This document shows, one piece after another, positions 34,160-45,400 of a stretch of 64,000 nucleotides of DNA; position 1 is the first letter of the stretch, and each line of letters opens with the position of its first letter. Source of the DNA: Xylogone sp. PMI_703 (Eukaryota > Ascomycota > Leotiomycetes); NCBI GenBank assembly GCA_021399445.1, contig JAJTUQ010000002.1, forward strand, positions 6,820,001-6,884,000, in the 5' to 3' direction. The position numbers and the translations under genes are program-made. Below the pieces are notes generated by a model. The model did not search any database, was not told where the DNA came from, and saw only the letters and a program-made list of their open reading frames with translations.

Positions 34160-36220
34160 TATAGGAAGTAACTAATTCGAGTTTTATATATCTTAATAGA
34201 TAGGATCAGAGCTAAGAATACAATAGAATCTTGTGGATACGTCCCACTGATGAGGATGATTTACGACCTTAGCTCAGTTATCATCATTCTGTTTATATGC
34301 TCCACAGAATAGGTTCATTCGCTACGTACCGTCCCCCTCCTCCTAAACCCATCCCCTGAGGCTCGTAAGGGGTTGGGTATCCTATTGGAGACACCCTTTG
34401 TACTGCGACCATGGTGCGAACTTCCTCTTAAGTGGGCGGAAAGGTATGCGCCGCCGGCGAATATCTGACTACATACCGCAGCAAGATAGAGCCGAGATAT
34501 CTCTATCAAGATCGGGAAGGAGCTTCGCATCATCTGCAGATTTGGTATTTTAATGACGAATTTATTCAATGATTATACAGTATCAGGGCCGCGTAAGCGT
34601 TGACTACTGTTGGCAAGGGGAAGAGTATATCCGACGGGATATAATCCTGCTAACACTATATCTGTATACGATGATGTTGACTTAGTCAAAAAGTACTCAC
34701 TTGGTATGAACAGGAGAGTAAGACTTTAGTAACAGAGAGGGGTGATTAATGCTGCACTAGGTCAAAGTAATTAGTAATCCCTGATATTATATCTGTTCGA
34801 AGGTATTCTGTACTATATCCACTTAATGACGTTAACTCCCAGAGTTCTAGGCATCGCTCTGCCATGGCGTACTTCTTGCATAATTGGATCCGCATTGTAT
34901 GCTTAGCTCTTACTTAATTTTGAGTCCTATGAATATGATTCTTGTCAAACTCACATTCGTATAGTAACCAAAATATTGACCCGGTTATAAGATCGAGGAA
35001 ACTTAACTCAAAGCCCATCTTACGCTGAACAAGGTCTACCATCCCCTCTAGGAGTCCGAAAGTTTCTTTAATATCCCCCCTCAATGCACCCCCGTAGAAT
35101 AAACAAGCTCATTCAGTGCTCTAGTTGCTCAACCCCCCGTATTGCGGATATTTCTCCACGAAAATTTTACTCAAATAAGGAAACAGGATCTTTACGATTC
35201 TTGTCAAGTCTCACTAAATACGCATACTAACATCCACTTTAACCCTTGTTGTTATACTGCTAGGGTGACGGCCGGAAGGACTGATCCGTTTGCCTTATCT
35301 TCCTCCATAGCAATACTATTCAACTGCGGGAAGGTAAGCATGTGCCCACCACCTATTGAGCCCACTTACTCTAGCCTGGATTACCAAAGGCAACATCATT
35401 AGATAATGATCCGAAAACCTGCATCTCATAGAACTTGCTGCTCACATGTAATATCTCTTTTTATACGTACACCATCCGAAGTCCTGATTAACGTTCTACC
35501 ACTACCAACTGCTTTCGACCTCAATCACAGATGCTCACGTGGAGAGAGTATCCTAACGCTGTATCAGTCATAATTTATCCATTTATTTATAGTATTTACG
35601 TCTAGCAGCATGGTGGCCTGACCTCCCTGGGGTAGGGCGTGCTAAGCTTAGGAATTATATGCAAACATTGTTTATAACAAGACCAAAAACCTCAAGGGGA
35701 GAAAGGATCTTATAATAAATAATCCTGGGTCCCTATCCTATGGTGTCATAGTGCTTTGTATATCCAATAAAGTATTTCTAACATACACTTAACAGTAATT
35801 TAAACCGTTCTATAAACCTCCTCCGCCGGTTAAGGTGGCCTATAAGAAACTTTATCCTCTTGTGAATAAGTATTCAAAACTTTTAAAACTAAATCCTAAA
35901 TAACTCGACTAGAGTTAAAAGCTTTTTGGACAGACTTAACAATAAGTATTCTAGACCCTTCTTTCCTAATAGTTAAATAATTCGTAATATTTTCCTCTTA
36001 AGCACACTTTAAAAAAGGTCATGTTGTCAAAAATTGTGGGGTAGTTAGTCGAGAATACGGAGTATCGCGTAGGTATAACGTCGATTTCGATTCGATTCGA
36101 CTCAATCTTGGCTCCATAGACATTGCCTAGGGGATGCTATAGGTTCGTAGCCCTTACCGCGTACAGGTGTTGAGTCTCAAGAGCCAAAAAAAATTCACAT
36201 ATTAAAAAAGTAATTTTAAA
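34160..36220. other. Gene desert, probably decayed repeats
   Basis: AT-rich with scattered stops. One richer patch at about 34315-34560 has an 84-codon frame without motifs. A stretch at about 35815-35900 reads as protein-like for some 30 codons (PPPPVKVAYKKLYPLV) before stops, suggesting a decayed coding sequence. No terminal repeats found. Confidence 0.4.
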
Positions 36221-36291
36221 GCTCCTTACCCGGGTCGAACGAGTGACCTTAGGATCTGCAATCCCACGCTCTACCACTGAGCTAAAGAAGC
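36221..36291 (-). tRNA. tRNA-Cys(GCA): tRNA-Cys (GCA)
   Basis: On the minus strand the sequence folds as a tRNA of 71 bases without intron. Acceptor GCTTCTT pairs with AAGGAGC; the D arm is GCTC-AGTGGTA-GAGC; the anticodon loop is TTGCAGA with anticodon GCA; the T arm is ACTCG-TTCGACC-CGGGT. CCA is not encoded. Acceptor pairs include G-T wobble but all seven positions can pair. Confidence 0.9.
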
Positions 36292-37077
36292 CATCCAATT
36301 ATCAGTCTTCGCTCGATGTAAAGTAATAATTAAAAATTTCTTTTCACCTAACTTGAGGTACATAATACGAGCAACGAAGACATCTGTTGATTGAACTACT
36401 AATATCATTCCTACCATTAGTAGTGATGCCGTACACCGTCTCCTGTCGAAGCATCATAAGCCTAGCCCGTATTCACTCTCGCATACAACTTGGCATATAG
36501 CAAAACGTACACAAATTCACTCAATTCTCTTGCCTATTATATACCCCCCTCCACCGCTGCTTCTGATGGCGGTGATAGCGATGAGAGTGAACCAGATGAA
36601 GAGACCCCTGCTAAGCAGCCCAAGGACGTGAGCAAAGCTGCTAATGGTACTGCTACACAACAACGAACTCTTCTCACCAAAAGAATGCAATGGCCAATCA
36701 TAAAGTGGATAGGCCGGTTCTGCCCCAGGAATGGAGGACTGGAGAAGTGGTTTGGCTACCATTTTACGTCCACATTGACAGCGACGCAAAATTATGGCTG
36801 TCAGATAGAATTCTGTTGTCAAGTTTGTCAGTCGTCGTCGTCGATTTCGCTGACATGTCGCCGAAGTTCGATATACAGTCCTCCGCTCGGAACCCGCGTG
36901 ATGAAGGTGATGAAGGTGATGAAGATGATGGCAGGAGCATCGATGACAAAACGGGTGCCAGGGGCTCGAACCCTGTGTACTGCCTGCATTTCTTGACGTA
37001 CACGTGTAATTGGTTTCCTATTTCCTCTGCAAATTGGTTCTCTAAAATACTGCGTTTTGACTAAATATAAATAACGG
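36292..37077. other. Intergenic with low-confidence frames and a GATGAAGGT repeat
   Basis: Two overlapping plus-strand frames (36490-36996 and 36690-37064) have acidic and basic low-complexity stretches, but no domain and no convincing splice solution. A microsatellite of GATGAAGGT units lies at about 36899-36925. A tRNA T-arm-like sequence is at 36959-36975 on the minus strand without the rest of a tRNA. Confidence 0.35.
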
Positions 37078-37509
37078 CTAGGCTTGCATGTGCCAGAAAA
37101 GAAAACTTTTCGACACTCGAATACGACATAGATTCGCCTCCGCCACTGATATGTCTTGCCACAACTTGGGGTAGTCTCCCTCGAGCTTCTCTAGCATGAA
37201 TCTTGTTTGCACAATTTCCGATTTATCTCGAGCCTGTTCATATAGTTCCATCCGTAGACCTACTTCGGTCCTATCATCTTCGTGCAAATCGAACTGAATT
37301 CTATTGAGCTTTTTGACTGGTAATAGTAGGACACTGTATCTATCACGTATACTAAGGTGTTTCTGCAACAGTCTCAGCCGGTGCTCCTCTGGCTCTATTT
37401 CATAAGCTTCTTTCCTGATTTCTTCTATCCTACTGGTCAGCAACCCAGCTCCAATACATAGTACGCAAAGAAATGATCAGCTATCTTACTTGTAGCCCTC
37501 ATCGGCCAT
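37078..37509 (-). CDS. Small helical protein of unknown function
   Basis: Two exons on the minus strand: 37509..37490 (ATG then six codons) and 37432..37078, intron 57 bases with GTAAGA donor; 124 residues. The protein is highly charged and helix-forming (RIEEIRKEAYEIEPEEHRLR, ELYEQARDKSEIVQTRFMLE) and may form a coiled coil. No family is recognised. The tiny first exon is supported by phase and donor only. An alternative is that exons upstream, including the frame at 37689-37976, belong to the same transcript. Confidence 0.4.
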
Positions 37510-37688
37510 CTTCGGATAACGGTTAATCCATGATCTGAAGATATTGTTGTCAATGGAACAGTCTTTATATCGCGTCTAGAATCCGGGCTTGGAAGTTTGT
37601 GATAAATAACAACATAACTATGAGAGTATTTCTTGTCGGATCTCTAAAAGACTGGATCAGCACTAGGTAAGAAGTGAATACAGAGTAG

Positions 37689-37976
37689 TTAACACTCTAC
37701 TTCTTCGCCTTCTGGGTCCTCGCTTTCAAAACGGCACTTGTTCAGGTCTAGTAGGCTGATAGCTGTCTGATAAACATCCACAGGGACGCGCCAGTTTATG
37801 TTGTCTAGTATCTTCTGGTATACCTTATTCGATGTGTTCCATGTATCGAAGGAAGCTAATCGAACCTTGGAGTGAGCAAAACAGAGGCCTTTGTATTGCA
37901 GGGAAGTGAGGAAAGAAATGTCACTTTGCAAAGCTTTATATTTCCCAAGAAATCCATATCCATTATTGAATATCAC
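37689..37976 (-). CDS. Hypothetical 95-residue frame
   Basis: A minus-strand frame from 37976 with protein-like composition: SFLTSLQYKGLCFAHSKVRL, then INWRVPVDVYQTAISLLDL, ending in an acidic tail SEDPEGEEVEC. It may be an independent small gene or an exon of the gene downstream. No domain is recognised. It is listed because composition differs from the surrounding non-coding DNA. Confidence 0.25.
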   Translation of the reverse strand: MIFNNGYGFLGKYKALQSDISFLTSLQYKGLCFAHSKVRLASFDTWNTSNKVYQKILDNINWRVPVDVYQTAISLLDLNKCRFESEDPEGEEVEC

Positions 37977-38084
37977 CGCTACCTCAATAGTTTTCTCTAG
38001 ATCGTATTCACTATCCCATTATCCTAGGACAGATATTCAAGCCCGCATATCTATTTGACAGTCTCAAAAACGCTGCCACCATTC

Positions 38085-40087
38085 TCACTCATGATCAGCG
38101 CCCATCTTCTCTTCTGCAATGCTAAAGACATCGACCCAGTTTCCCGCTCTGACCGCTCTATCCTGTCCATCTTTGTCTCCTTTTCGAAGCCAGTTCTCCG
38201 CCTCTCTCCCCCATTGCAACAACCCTTCCTCATCACCCCACTCACCCATTCCCATGATCCCAATGGGCACTTTTCCTTTCTCATCCGGCTCCAACTCTCC
38301 TTTAACCGGGTCAACCCAGCCTACAGGCGCACTGATTGCGGGACAGCCACTGAAATTTGCCAGCCAGACGTACTCCATGTTCCTGATACTCTGATTCGCG
38401 TCGCTGAATCCCCATCGGAAGTCCCCTTTGTCGTTGACTGGCCATCCGGGAACGGGACTGGTTGGCGTAACAATAATCATTCCGGGATTAGCCTTGAAGA
38501 GGTATGCCAAGTGCGACATGATGAGATTGCGTAGCTGTTGCGCAAGGAGATAGTCTCGTGCAGGGGTTTGTGCGCCGACGCTCATTAGGACTTTGTTCGG
38601 TGCAGTTAGAGAGGCGAGGCAGTCTTTCAGAGATGCAGATGGAAGCTGTCGTTCGGTGCGGTCTACCATTTCGCTGAGTATGGTCATGGCATGAGCAAGC
38701 TGCCCTTCTCGACGGTAAGGAATCTCAATGTCGACGGTGGTGTAGCCTAGGGTCTGGTAGTGCGAGATCAAGCTATCAACAAGTTTGAGGACGATGGGGT
38801 CGGCGCGCTCTATCCAGGGGCGGCATATTCCTAGAACTTTAGGCCTCTCGACCGGATTAAGAGACGGCAGAAGGGGAGGAGAAAATAGCGAGCAGAGTGG
38901 ATGATCGGGATCGGGTTGGCCCATTATCTTGTATGAGACTTCGAGATCAGCCATCGATGCCGCCAACGGTCCTGAAACTACCACTGTACTTCCATGATCG
39001 TCAAGTCGGTTATGACTTGGTTTCAGACCATAAATACCACAGAAACTGGCTGGGATTCGGATACTTCCACCTCCATCGGCTCCAACGGAGAATGGAACAA
39101 GGCCTGCCGCTACAGCATAACCAGATCCAGAGGAAGAACCACCAGTGTAGTAGTTTGGGTTATGAGGGTTGAGTGGTGTGCCCCAGTGAGGATTCAAGCC
39201 TGTTGTATCCGAGCCCAGTTCGTGCATGTTGAGAACGCCAAGTACGATTACTCCAGCTTCTTGGAGCTTCCGTACAGGGTAATCCGAGGTGTCATTAGTC
39301 ACGAATTTGGGTTCATCAAGCTTTCGACCAAAGGTTTTCCGATATCCAGCGACACAGCATGTATCCTTAACTCCCGTTGGGATACCGTCTAGGATACTCA
39401 GTGGCTTTTTCTCTCTCCAGCGGGCAGTTGATGCACGTGCTGCTTCCAAGACAGCTTCAGGATGAACTTCAACAAATGCCACGGCATGTTTCGATACAGG
39501 CTTGATATCACGGCGGATGAGGAGGAGAAGCGCCTCAGCAACTGCAAGTGGGGTAAGTCTTCCAGAAGCGTAGGCAGCATGATAATCCGCAACCGTGTAG
39601 TAGCGAGCTGGCAAGTCTGTGGGAGGAAACTGTAGAGTATTGATGTCTAGCTGTGGGGTCCCATCACTTGGATAAAGAGAATCCCCGTCTCGGAGTGGGA
39701 TGACAGTGGGCTTTGTACCTGCTCAGCATACATTTTCCACGTGCGGTACATAAAACCAAATGAGAGAAGAGTTTATTAATTAAATGGAACATGACCTACG
39801 TCGAATCTTTCAGCATATTGGTCGATATACTTGAGGCCCCGAAGAGACGCAAAGCCGGCGTTCCACCAGAGGTACCTTTGTAGGAATTCCAGTTTCGAGA
39901 CACTAGTTCATCGTATTAGCAGTGACCGGGTCGAGCGAGAGCCAAGACCTTACAGCCATGAACCAATCAGCAACATATATCCCGAGAAGACGGGGTTTTT
40001 ATCGTCAGCTGGTTTGAAGGGCGTCTGGGGAGCTTCCACTGGCTTTGGGTATCCGAAGAAGAGCTTCGGGGGGCGGGGTTCCGCCAT
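38085..40087 (-). CDS. Amidase (amidase signature family)
   Basis: Three exons on the minus strand: 40087..39954, 39902..39800 and 39710..38085; 1863 bases, 620 residues. Introns are 51 and 89 bases; the second acceptor (ACAAAG) was chosen because it yields FDPTVIPLRDGD, as expected for fungal members. The Ser-Ser-Lys triad is complete: lysine in GIPTGVKDTC, serines in YTGGSSSGSGYAV and GADGGGSIRIPASFCGIYGL. The N-terminal 90 residues (KLFFGYPKPVEAPQTPF, GYMLLIGSWLVSKLEFL) are characteristic of one fungal amidase subgroup. Such enzymes hydrolyse carboxamides to acid and ammonia; the natural substrate is unknown. The gene is divergent from the SPRY gene with 681 bases between start codons. Confidence 0.9.
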
Positions 40088-40768
40088 GATGGATGACAGG
40101 CCAGGCTGCGTCTGTCGTAGAGTATTAGACTCTGGTGCAGTACAATATGAATGTTATCTGGTCGTCTATAACGCCAGGAAATCGCCGTTCCCTTGTGTTG
40201 ATAGAACGCGATGAGGAAATGAAGTGGTGAAAGTTATTAGTCGGGGCGTGAAATTGCGCTGGGGAGCCAGCCAGCCACCAAAGGTCTAGAGTTTGGCTGG
40301 AACCATCCTGCAGCAGCGAGCAATCAGGGGCTGCGACAGACATGTGATGGAGCTTAAATAGATGTTATTTGCGTGCGGTTTCCTACATGTTTCGAATTGT
40401 ATTTCAACCACCATGAATCTGTAGATATCCGTAAGCACCTAGAATTTGGTTTCACGTACCGGAATGTAATTGAGCCGTCACAGGTGTTTGTGGTGACAAA
40501 CAAAGGATCAAGCTTTGCGCCCAGCCTCAGCCTCAGCCCCAGCCTTGCACAGCCTCACTGCCCCGCGTCACGATGATGTCCTTTGAGATCCAGAAACACC
40601 ATGAAAGAAACTCGCTCCTTCCTTCTTTCATCCTTTCATTCTTTGTTACGCTAATCCGTCCGTCATTCACGCTATCTGCGATTGATTCTCACATCAAAAT
40701 TCTAACCATCACCTTCCAAGGTAAGAGACAACTTTCTACTATCTACAAAACCAGAGAACTCGCCCAAG
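40088..40768. promoter_or_regulatory. Divergent promoter region, amidase and SPRY gene
   Basis: 681 bases between opposite start codons, with no coding signal of its own. A short CAGCCT-type repeat lies at about 40522-40556, and CT-rich tracts at 40615-40660 precede the SPRY gene, as is usual for fungal promoters. Confidence 0.45.
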
Positions 40769-42052
40769 ATGTGCTTTGGAAGGAGCTCCAGCGCTGAAGC
40801 TGACGATCAGGGTGCGAACATCAGCCCCAGACCTGTGAACACCGTCCCCAAAGAGAGAAATCCAGCCAAGATGTCTTATGCTCCTCCACCAGGTCCACCA
40901 CCATCACACAGACAGCAGGAAGACACATACGCCCCGCCGTCTGGTCCTCCACCATCCCACAGGTCTGGAGAAACATATGCTCCCCCTCCAGGGCCGCCTC
41001 CTTCTCACCGTCATGAAGAGTACGCTCCACCTGCTGGTCCACCTCCATCTCATCGTGATCAAGAGTATGCTCCACCACCAGGCCCTCCTCCATCCCATCA
41101 GCAACAGCAGTATGCCCCTCCACCTGGACCACCTCCTTCCCATTCCAACGAAACATATGCGCCTCCTCCAGGCCCTCCACCAGGCCAAGCACCGTATCAT
41201 GACTGGCAAACCGCCGTGCCAGATACATCGCTACTCCCTCCTCCACCATCTCTAGGTAACCAACGCAGTGCAACGAACAACGCTACAGAGCAAGAGGCCG
41301 AACAAGGCGAGGCATGGTGTGCTCAGAACCCGCTCCTCCCACCATTCACGTACCCACGCGAAGCTCTCACTGCGATCCACCAGGGCAATATCGCCATTAT
41401 AAAACCACGCCCCTACATAGGAGAACTAGATCGAGCCGGTCCAGGGCACTGGCACGGCAAGACCAAATCCTCGTCCCCAGACTCCTGCATTCTCTCCGCT
41501 ATCCCGCTATACTCAGTCGTAGCACACAGTCCCCTCACTACAGGCAGACCCAAGACCATCTACTACGAAGTCAAGATCTCCCGCCACAACAGACGCGAAG
41601 TCAGTCTCGCCATCGGCTTCACCGCGATGCCCTACCCGACATTCCGCCTGCCAGGCTGGCACCGCGCAAGTCTTGCCGTGCACGGAGACGACGGCTCGAA
41701 ATTCATCAACGACAGATGGGGCGGGAAGGATTTCACTTCCGCCTTCCAGCCAGGTGAGGTCCTCGGTCTGGGTATGACGTTCTCTCCGCGCAACGTGCAC
41801 GCTCCTCCGAGCTATGATCGGGCAAAGACTACGAACACGGGACCCATTGATGTGGAGATCTTCCTTACCCGGAACGGGAGACGAGTAGATGGATGGAATC
41901 TGCATGAGGAAGGAGACGCGGTGGAAGATCTCCCTGTTGATGGGTTGGAAGGTACGAGGGATCTGTTCGCTGCGGTGGGGACTTTCGAGGCGGTGGAGTT
42001 TGAGATTGTATTCAATTCGAGTATGTGGATGTATCGGCCGGAGGGGTATTAG
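40769..42052 (+). CDS. SPRY-domain protein with proline-rich tandem repeats
   Basis: Single exon, 427 residues, ATG 40769 after a CCAAG context. Residues about 37-143 are seven imperfect copies of YAPPPGPPPSH plus a short polar spacer. The C-terminal half is a SPRY domain: TIYYEVKISRHNRREVSLAI, GFTAMPYPTFRLPGWHRASL, AVHGDDGSKFINDRWGG, FQPGEVLGLGMTF, IDVEIFLTRNGRRVDGW and LFAAVGTFEAVEFEIVFN. SPRY domains bind protein partners. Proline-rich repeats with tyrosine suggest binding to SH3, WW or similar domains, or phase-separating behaviour; this is inference. No membrane segment was seen, so it differs from the Ssh4/Ear1 type. The repeat DNA reads open in two other frames, which are shadows. Confidence 0.85.
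   Translation: MCFGRSSSAEADDQGANISPRPVNTVPKERNPAKMSYAPPPGPPPSHRQQEDTYAPPSGPPPSHRSGETYAPPPGPPPSHRHEEYAPPAGPPPSHRDQEYAPPPGPPPSHQQQQYAPPPGPPPSHSNETYAPPPGPPPGQAPYHDWQTAVPDTSLLPPPPSLGNQRSATNNATEQEAEQGEAWCAQNPLLPPFTYPREALTAIHQGNIAIIKPRPYIGELDRAGPGHWHGKTKSSSPDSCILSAIPLYSVVAHSPLTTGRPKTIYYEVKISRHNRREVSLAIGFTAMPYPTFRLPGWHRASLAVHGDDGSKFINDRWGGKDFTSAFQPGEVLGLGMTFSPRNVHAPPSYDRAKTTNTGPIDVEIFLTRNGRRVDGWNLHEEGDAVEDLPVDGLEGTRDLFAAVGTFEAVEFEIVFNSSMWMYRPEGY
40877..41196 (+). repeat. Coding tandem repeat (YAPPPGPPPSH units)
   Basis: Seven units of about 45-54 bases encoding Tyr-Ala-Pro-Pro-X-Gly-Pro-Pro-Pro-Ser-His with a variable four- to seven-residue spacer. The last unit departs to PGQAPYHD. Copy number is likely to vary between strains. 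Confidence 0.85.
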
Positions 42053-42476
42053 TCTTTTCTCTGTTTACACGGGAGAAGAGAGGAACCAAAGAATCAAAGA
42101 GCTTTCTTTCTTTCTTTCTTTTAAACAAGGTATTGCTACATGAGGGGTGGGCACATTGCACATTGCGTTTGAGGAAAGGATGATGGTAGTGATAGAAGTA
42201 TTGAAAAGAGAAATAGCTAGTGTTATACATATTGAAATAGACGAATTTAGAAGGAGTAGCTTAGTCTATCTTAGTAACCGATTTCCAGTGTTAGAATTAA
42301 TTTGATTGAATTTGATTTCCGGTCATAATTTAGCCATTCACACATAAGTGCTTACGCCTTTATGTACAGCACATATTCACCGGTTCTGACAAACGCCAAC
42401 AGGAGCAGCAAATTTCAAGACATTGATCCGAGAATTAAAAATTACAGCTTACAACTGATTCTTGGCTGTAAAAAGC
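42053..42476. other. Convergent 3' intergenic region
   Basis: Lies between the SPRY gene stop and the stop of the zinc-finger gene. It includes a TTTC microsatellite at about 42103-42121. No coding signal. Confidence 0.5.
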
Positions 42477-45400
42477 TTATGGTTTAGCTTTCCCTTTGAA
42501 AATTGATCTTCTCTTCGGCGCCTCATTTACCCCTTTATTACCCTTATCAAGCCTTTTGCTTTTCCGTCGGCGGAATATAGAAAATATACGGCCGTCAGAC
42601 TTATCCTTGTCCTCCTCGCCTTCCGTTGCAGTTAATGGTTTCTCTAGGATTGGCAGCCGACCCGATGGAGATTTTGGTTTTGTCATTTCATATTCTTCTT
42701 CCACAGGTTTCGCATATGTCTCTACATAGCTACCATTGAGATACTCTAACGACCGCGAACGCGGCGGAGGCTCAGTCTGGATGGCGCGAAACTTGTCATC
42801 CTGAACCGCATCGCCAGGCTCCAGATCGACACTGTTGGACCGGTTGAGGGGAGACTTGCCAACTGTTTTGCGGAAGGGATTATACGAATCATTTTTCCAC
42901 GCCTCTTCGCGGGCTTCTCTTCTTATTGAATCAATTTGAAATCGACCAGGTGAGTCGGTTAGAGCGTTAACTCTGTTTTGTGCCTTTCCCGGTGTAACAG
43001 CTAAAGGTTCTGGATCAACCTCTTTTTTGTCACTCGTTGTTACCCGTGACAACGGTCTATATCCGTCATTATCCTCGAAATTAACATTGACCCCATCCAA
43101 GGCATCAATGTCATTGGAAAGTTCGTCGGCTAGGGGGACAACGTCGGATAGAGAGGCTCTCGGGTCGTACAAGTCGTACAAGGAATCTGAGCTAGCAGAT
43201 TGAGATAAAAAGTTACTATCGCTTGACTCGTCTAAGAAATAATCATTATAGATAAAGTAATCCTTTTCTGATTCCTCTAACTTTCCTATATCAGCGTTTG
43301 TTGGTGGATTATGATCTAAAGCACATAATTGCAAGAAATGTTGTTGTTCAGGAGAAGTTTCGTTAACCCACTGAATGATATAATCGATATTTTTAAGGTT
43401 AACATTAAATGTCCCAACGAGCATGTTAAAGTTCAGTATAGGGTCTTTAGGCCAAGGAAGTGACCGTAACGAGAAGTCGTGAACGTGTTTTAAGACATGT
43501 TTTATTAACTCTGGAGAATCTTGAGGTCCTTCGGAATCACAGAGTGGACATTTTGTTATACCCATAATGTGGATTTTTGAATCAGACAAGACATTAGTAA
43601 GCTTATCATTAGGTACATTATCCGAATGGTTTGTTTGAATATGAGTTATGATGTCTGTTTGTGAGGTAAAGATCAAAGGATCGTTACAGTAAAGACATTG
43701 CCATTGAGGCGGATGAGCACTTATAAAATGCTCATTCCATTCTTTCTCTGTGATGAAAAGTTTATAAGGCGTCGGACAGTTGTCGAGAATGCATGTGTAA
43801 GGGCATAAATCATATATTAAGTGCTTTTCAAACCGACTATCCTCTGCTTCTCCCGCGGGAATAACTTGACAACAACATGGGCATTTAAAAGAAAGCTGAC
43901 CAGTATTTGAAGCCTTTGCCTTAGGATATTGAGCTCTTGCAGTGATAGCAGTGATTCTAGTGACCGTTGTTATCTTGCTTACTTGGCGTTTTGAATCTTT
44001 TTGCGTAGATTGAGCAGAGCTTGAAGCCGATGTGTGTGAAGTAAGCATCAATCTTTGAGGAAGGTCAAATGTTGTTAGACCTTTTAGCAAATGCGAATGT
44101 CTTTGGGCTTCCATGAACCTGTGTCGACGTCTCAAGTTGGCTTCGACTAATCGGGCCTGGATTGGGTCAAGTTGTAATTTTGCGAAGTAATCAAAGCTCC
44201 TTGTGTCCTTGTCGATATCTCTGGGGCCTTCGGTGGGCCTTGACACAATCACGGCAGCGAGATGTGCTCTGAGCTGGAGATATTTGTCCCTGTTCCTATC
44301 GAATGAGGCATCTGCTTCGGTAAGTTGAATTGCTTCGGTAAGTTGAATTGCTTCGGGAAGTTGAATAACTTCTGCCAGGCCAAGCAGCTGGGCGGATGTA
44401 GGGTCAGTCGTGGATATTACGAGTGTTCCGGCACAAGAACGAGGGAACATATTCTCCAGTCGGAGATATATTGCCCCCTCTGCCTCTAATCCGTCAAATA
44501 CCATAATCCAAAGTCCCTCATACGTCCAAGAGAGGTAGTGGAAAAGTGCCTTGGCCCCAAATCTAGAAATATCATCTCCTAATCTATCTCTGAGTTTCAT
44601 TTGGAGGAGGGTTTCGAGGATTTGCACACATGACTTCTGGATGGAAGCTACGCTTCGAGCGTCAACCCAGAGAATTGACCAATCCTCTACCCGCCCTTTC
44701 AACTCATTGACTAGCTCTACTGTAGTCTTGGTGATCTTGTCGGGATCACGCCCAGTGAGTATGATATTTGGCAGGAGGCTCAATTGTCTAACAAGTCCAA
44801 CGCCATCCTTGGTCGGCTTCCTGAATTCTTCGCCGAGAGGCATAGGGCTGTTTTTGTACTTGTTAGAATGCCTGGTCAGATCGGTGTCTTTGGTCAAGCC
44901 AGTGTCTATCCTTTCCACAATGCCTTCAATGTCGACTCTATCTGGGCCGGGAGATGGAAGAGGGAAATCGATGGGATACTTGACCTTTTCTAAAATTTAT
45001 TTAGCCAAGTCCATTTACCTTAACGTACAACCGGCCTTCAGCATATAGCAGATAGGTGAAACTTTAACTTACTTTTGAGAAGATCCAGAATATCTTCTAC
45101 AGCTGCCGTTCTTCTATCATTAATGTCAAAAACTCGCTCTAGCGCTGCAGTTAGAATATCCTGCTTCATCTCAAGTGTGATGTCGGGTGGCAGGTGTGGT
45201 TGGTCTCGAATCCGTGGAATTTTATCAGCGTAGCTAAAGATGCGGCAAACCGCCGCTAGATTGACGAGTGGAGGATCATAAATTTGAAGTGTATCATTAG
45301 GGTCATGGTATTGGTCATGGTATTGAAATCTCCGTTCCATAATGTTCTGACATCTTCTCAGTCCTGTTCGGGCTTGCTCACTGAATTCCGGTTCAAATCT

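Noticed and set aside
34315..34569. 84-codon minus-strand frame in a less AT-rich patch
   Set aside because: No motif or homology pattern; probably part of a decayed repeat.
36959..36975. tRNA T-arm-like sequence on the minus strand (stem CAGGG / CCCTG with TTCGAGC loop)
   Set aside because: No matching acceptor, D arm or anticodon arm at the proper distance; at most a tRNA 3' remnant.
36490..36996. 168-codon plus-strand frame with acidic low complexity
   Set aside because: Protein-like at the start only, then low-complexity from the GATGAAGGT repeat; competing frames in other phases and no splice solution.
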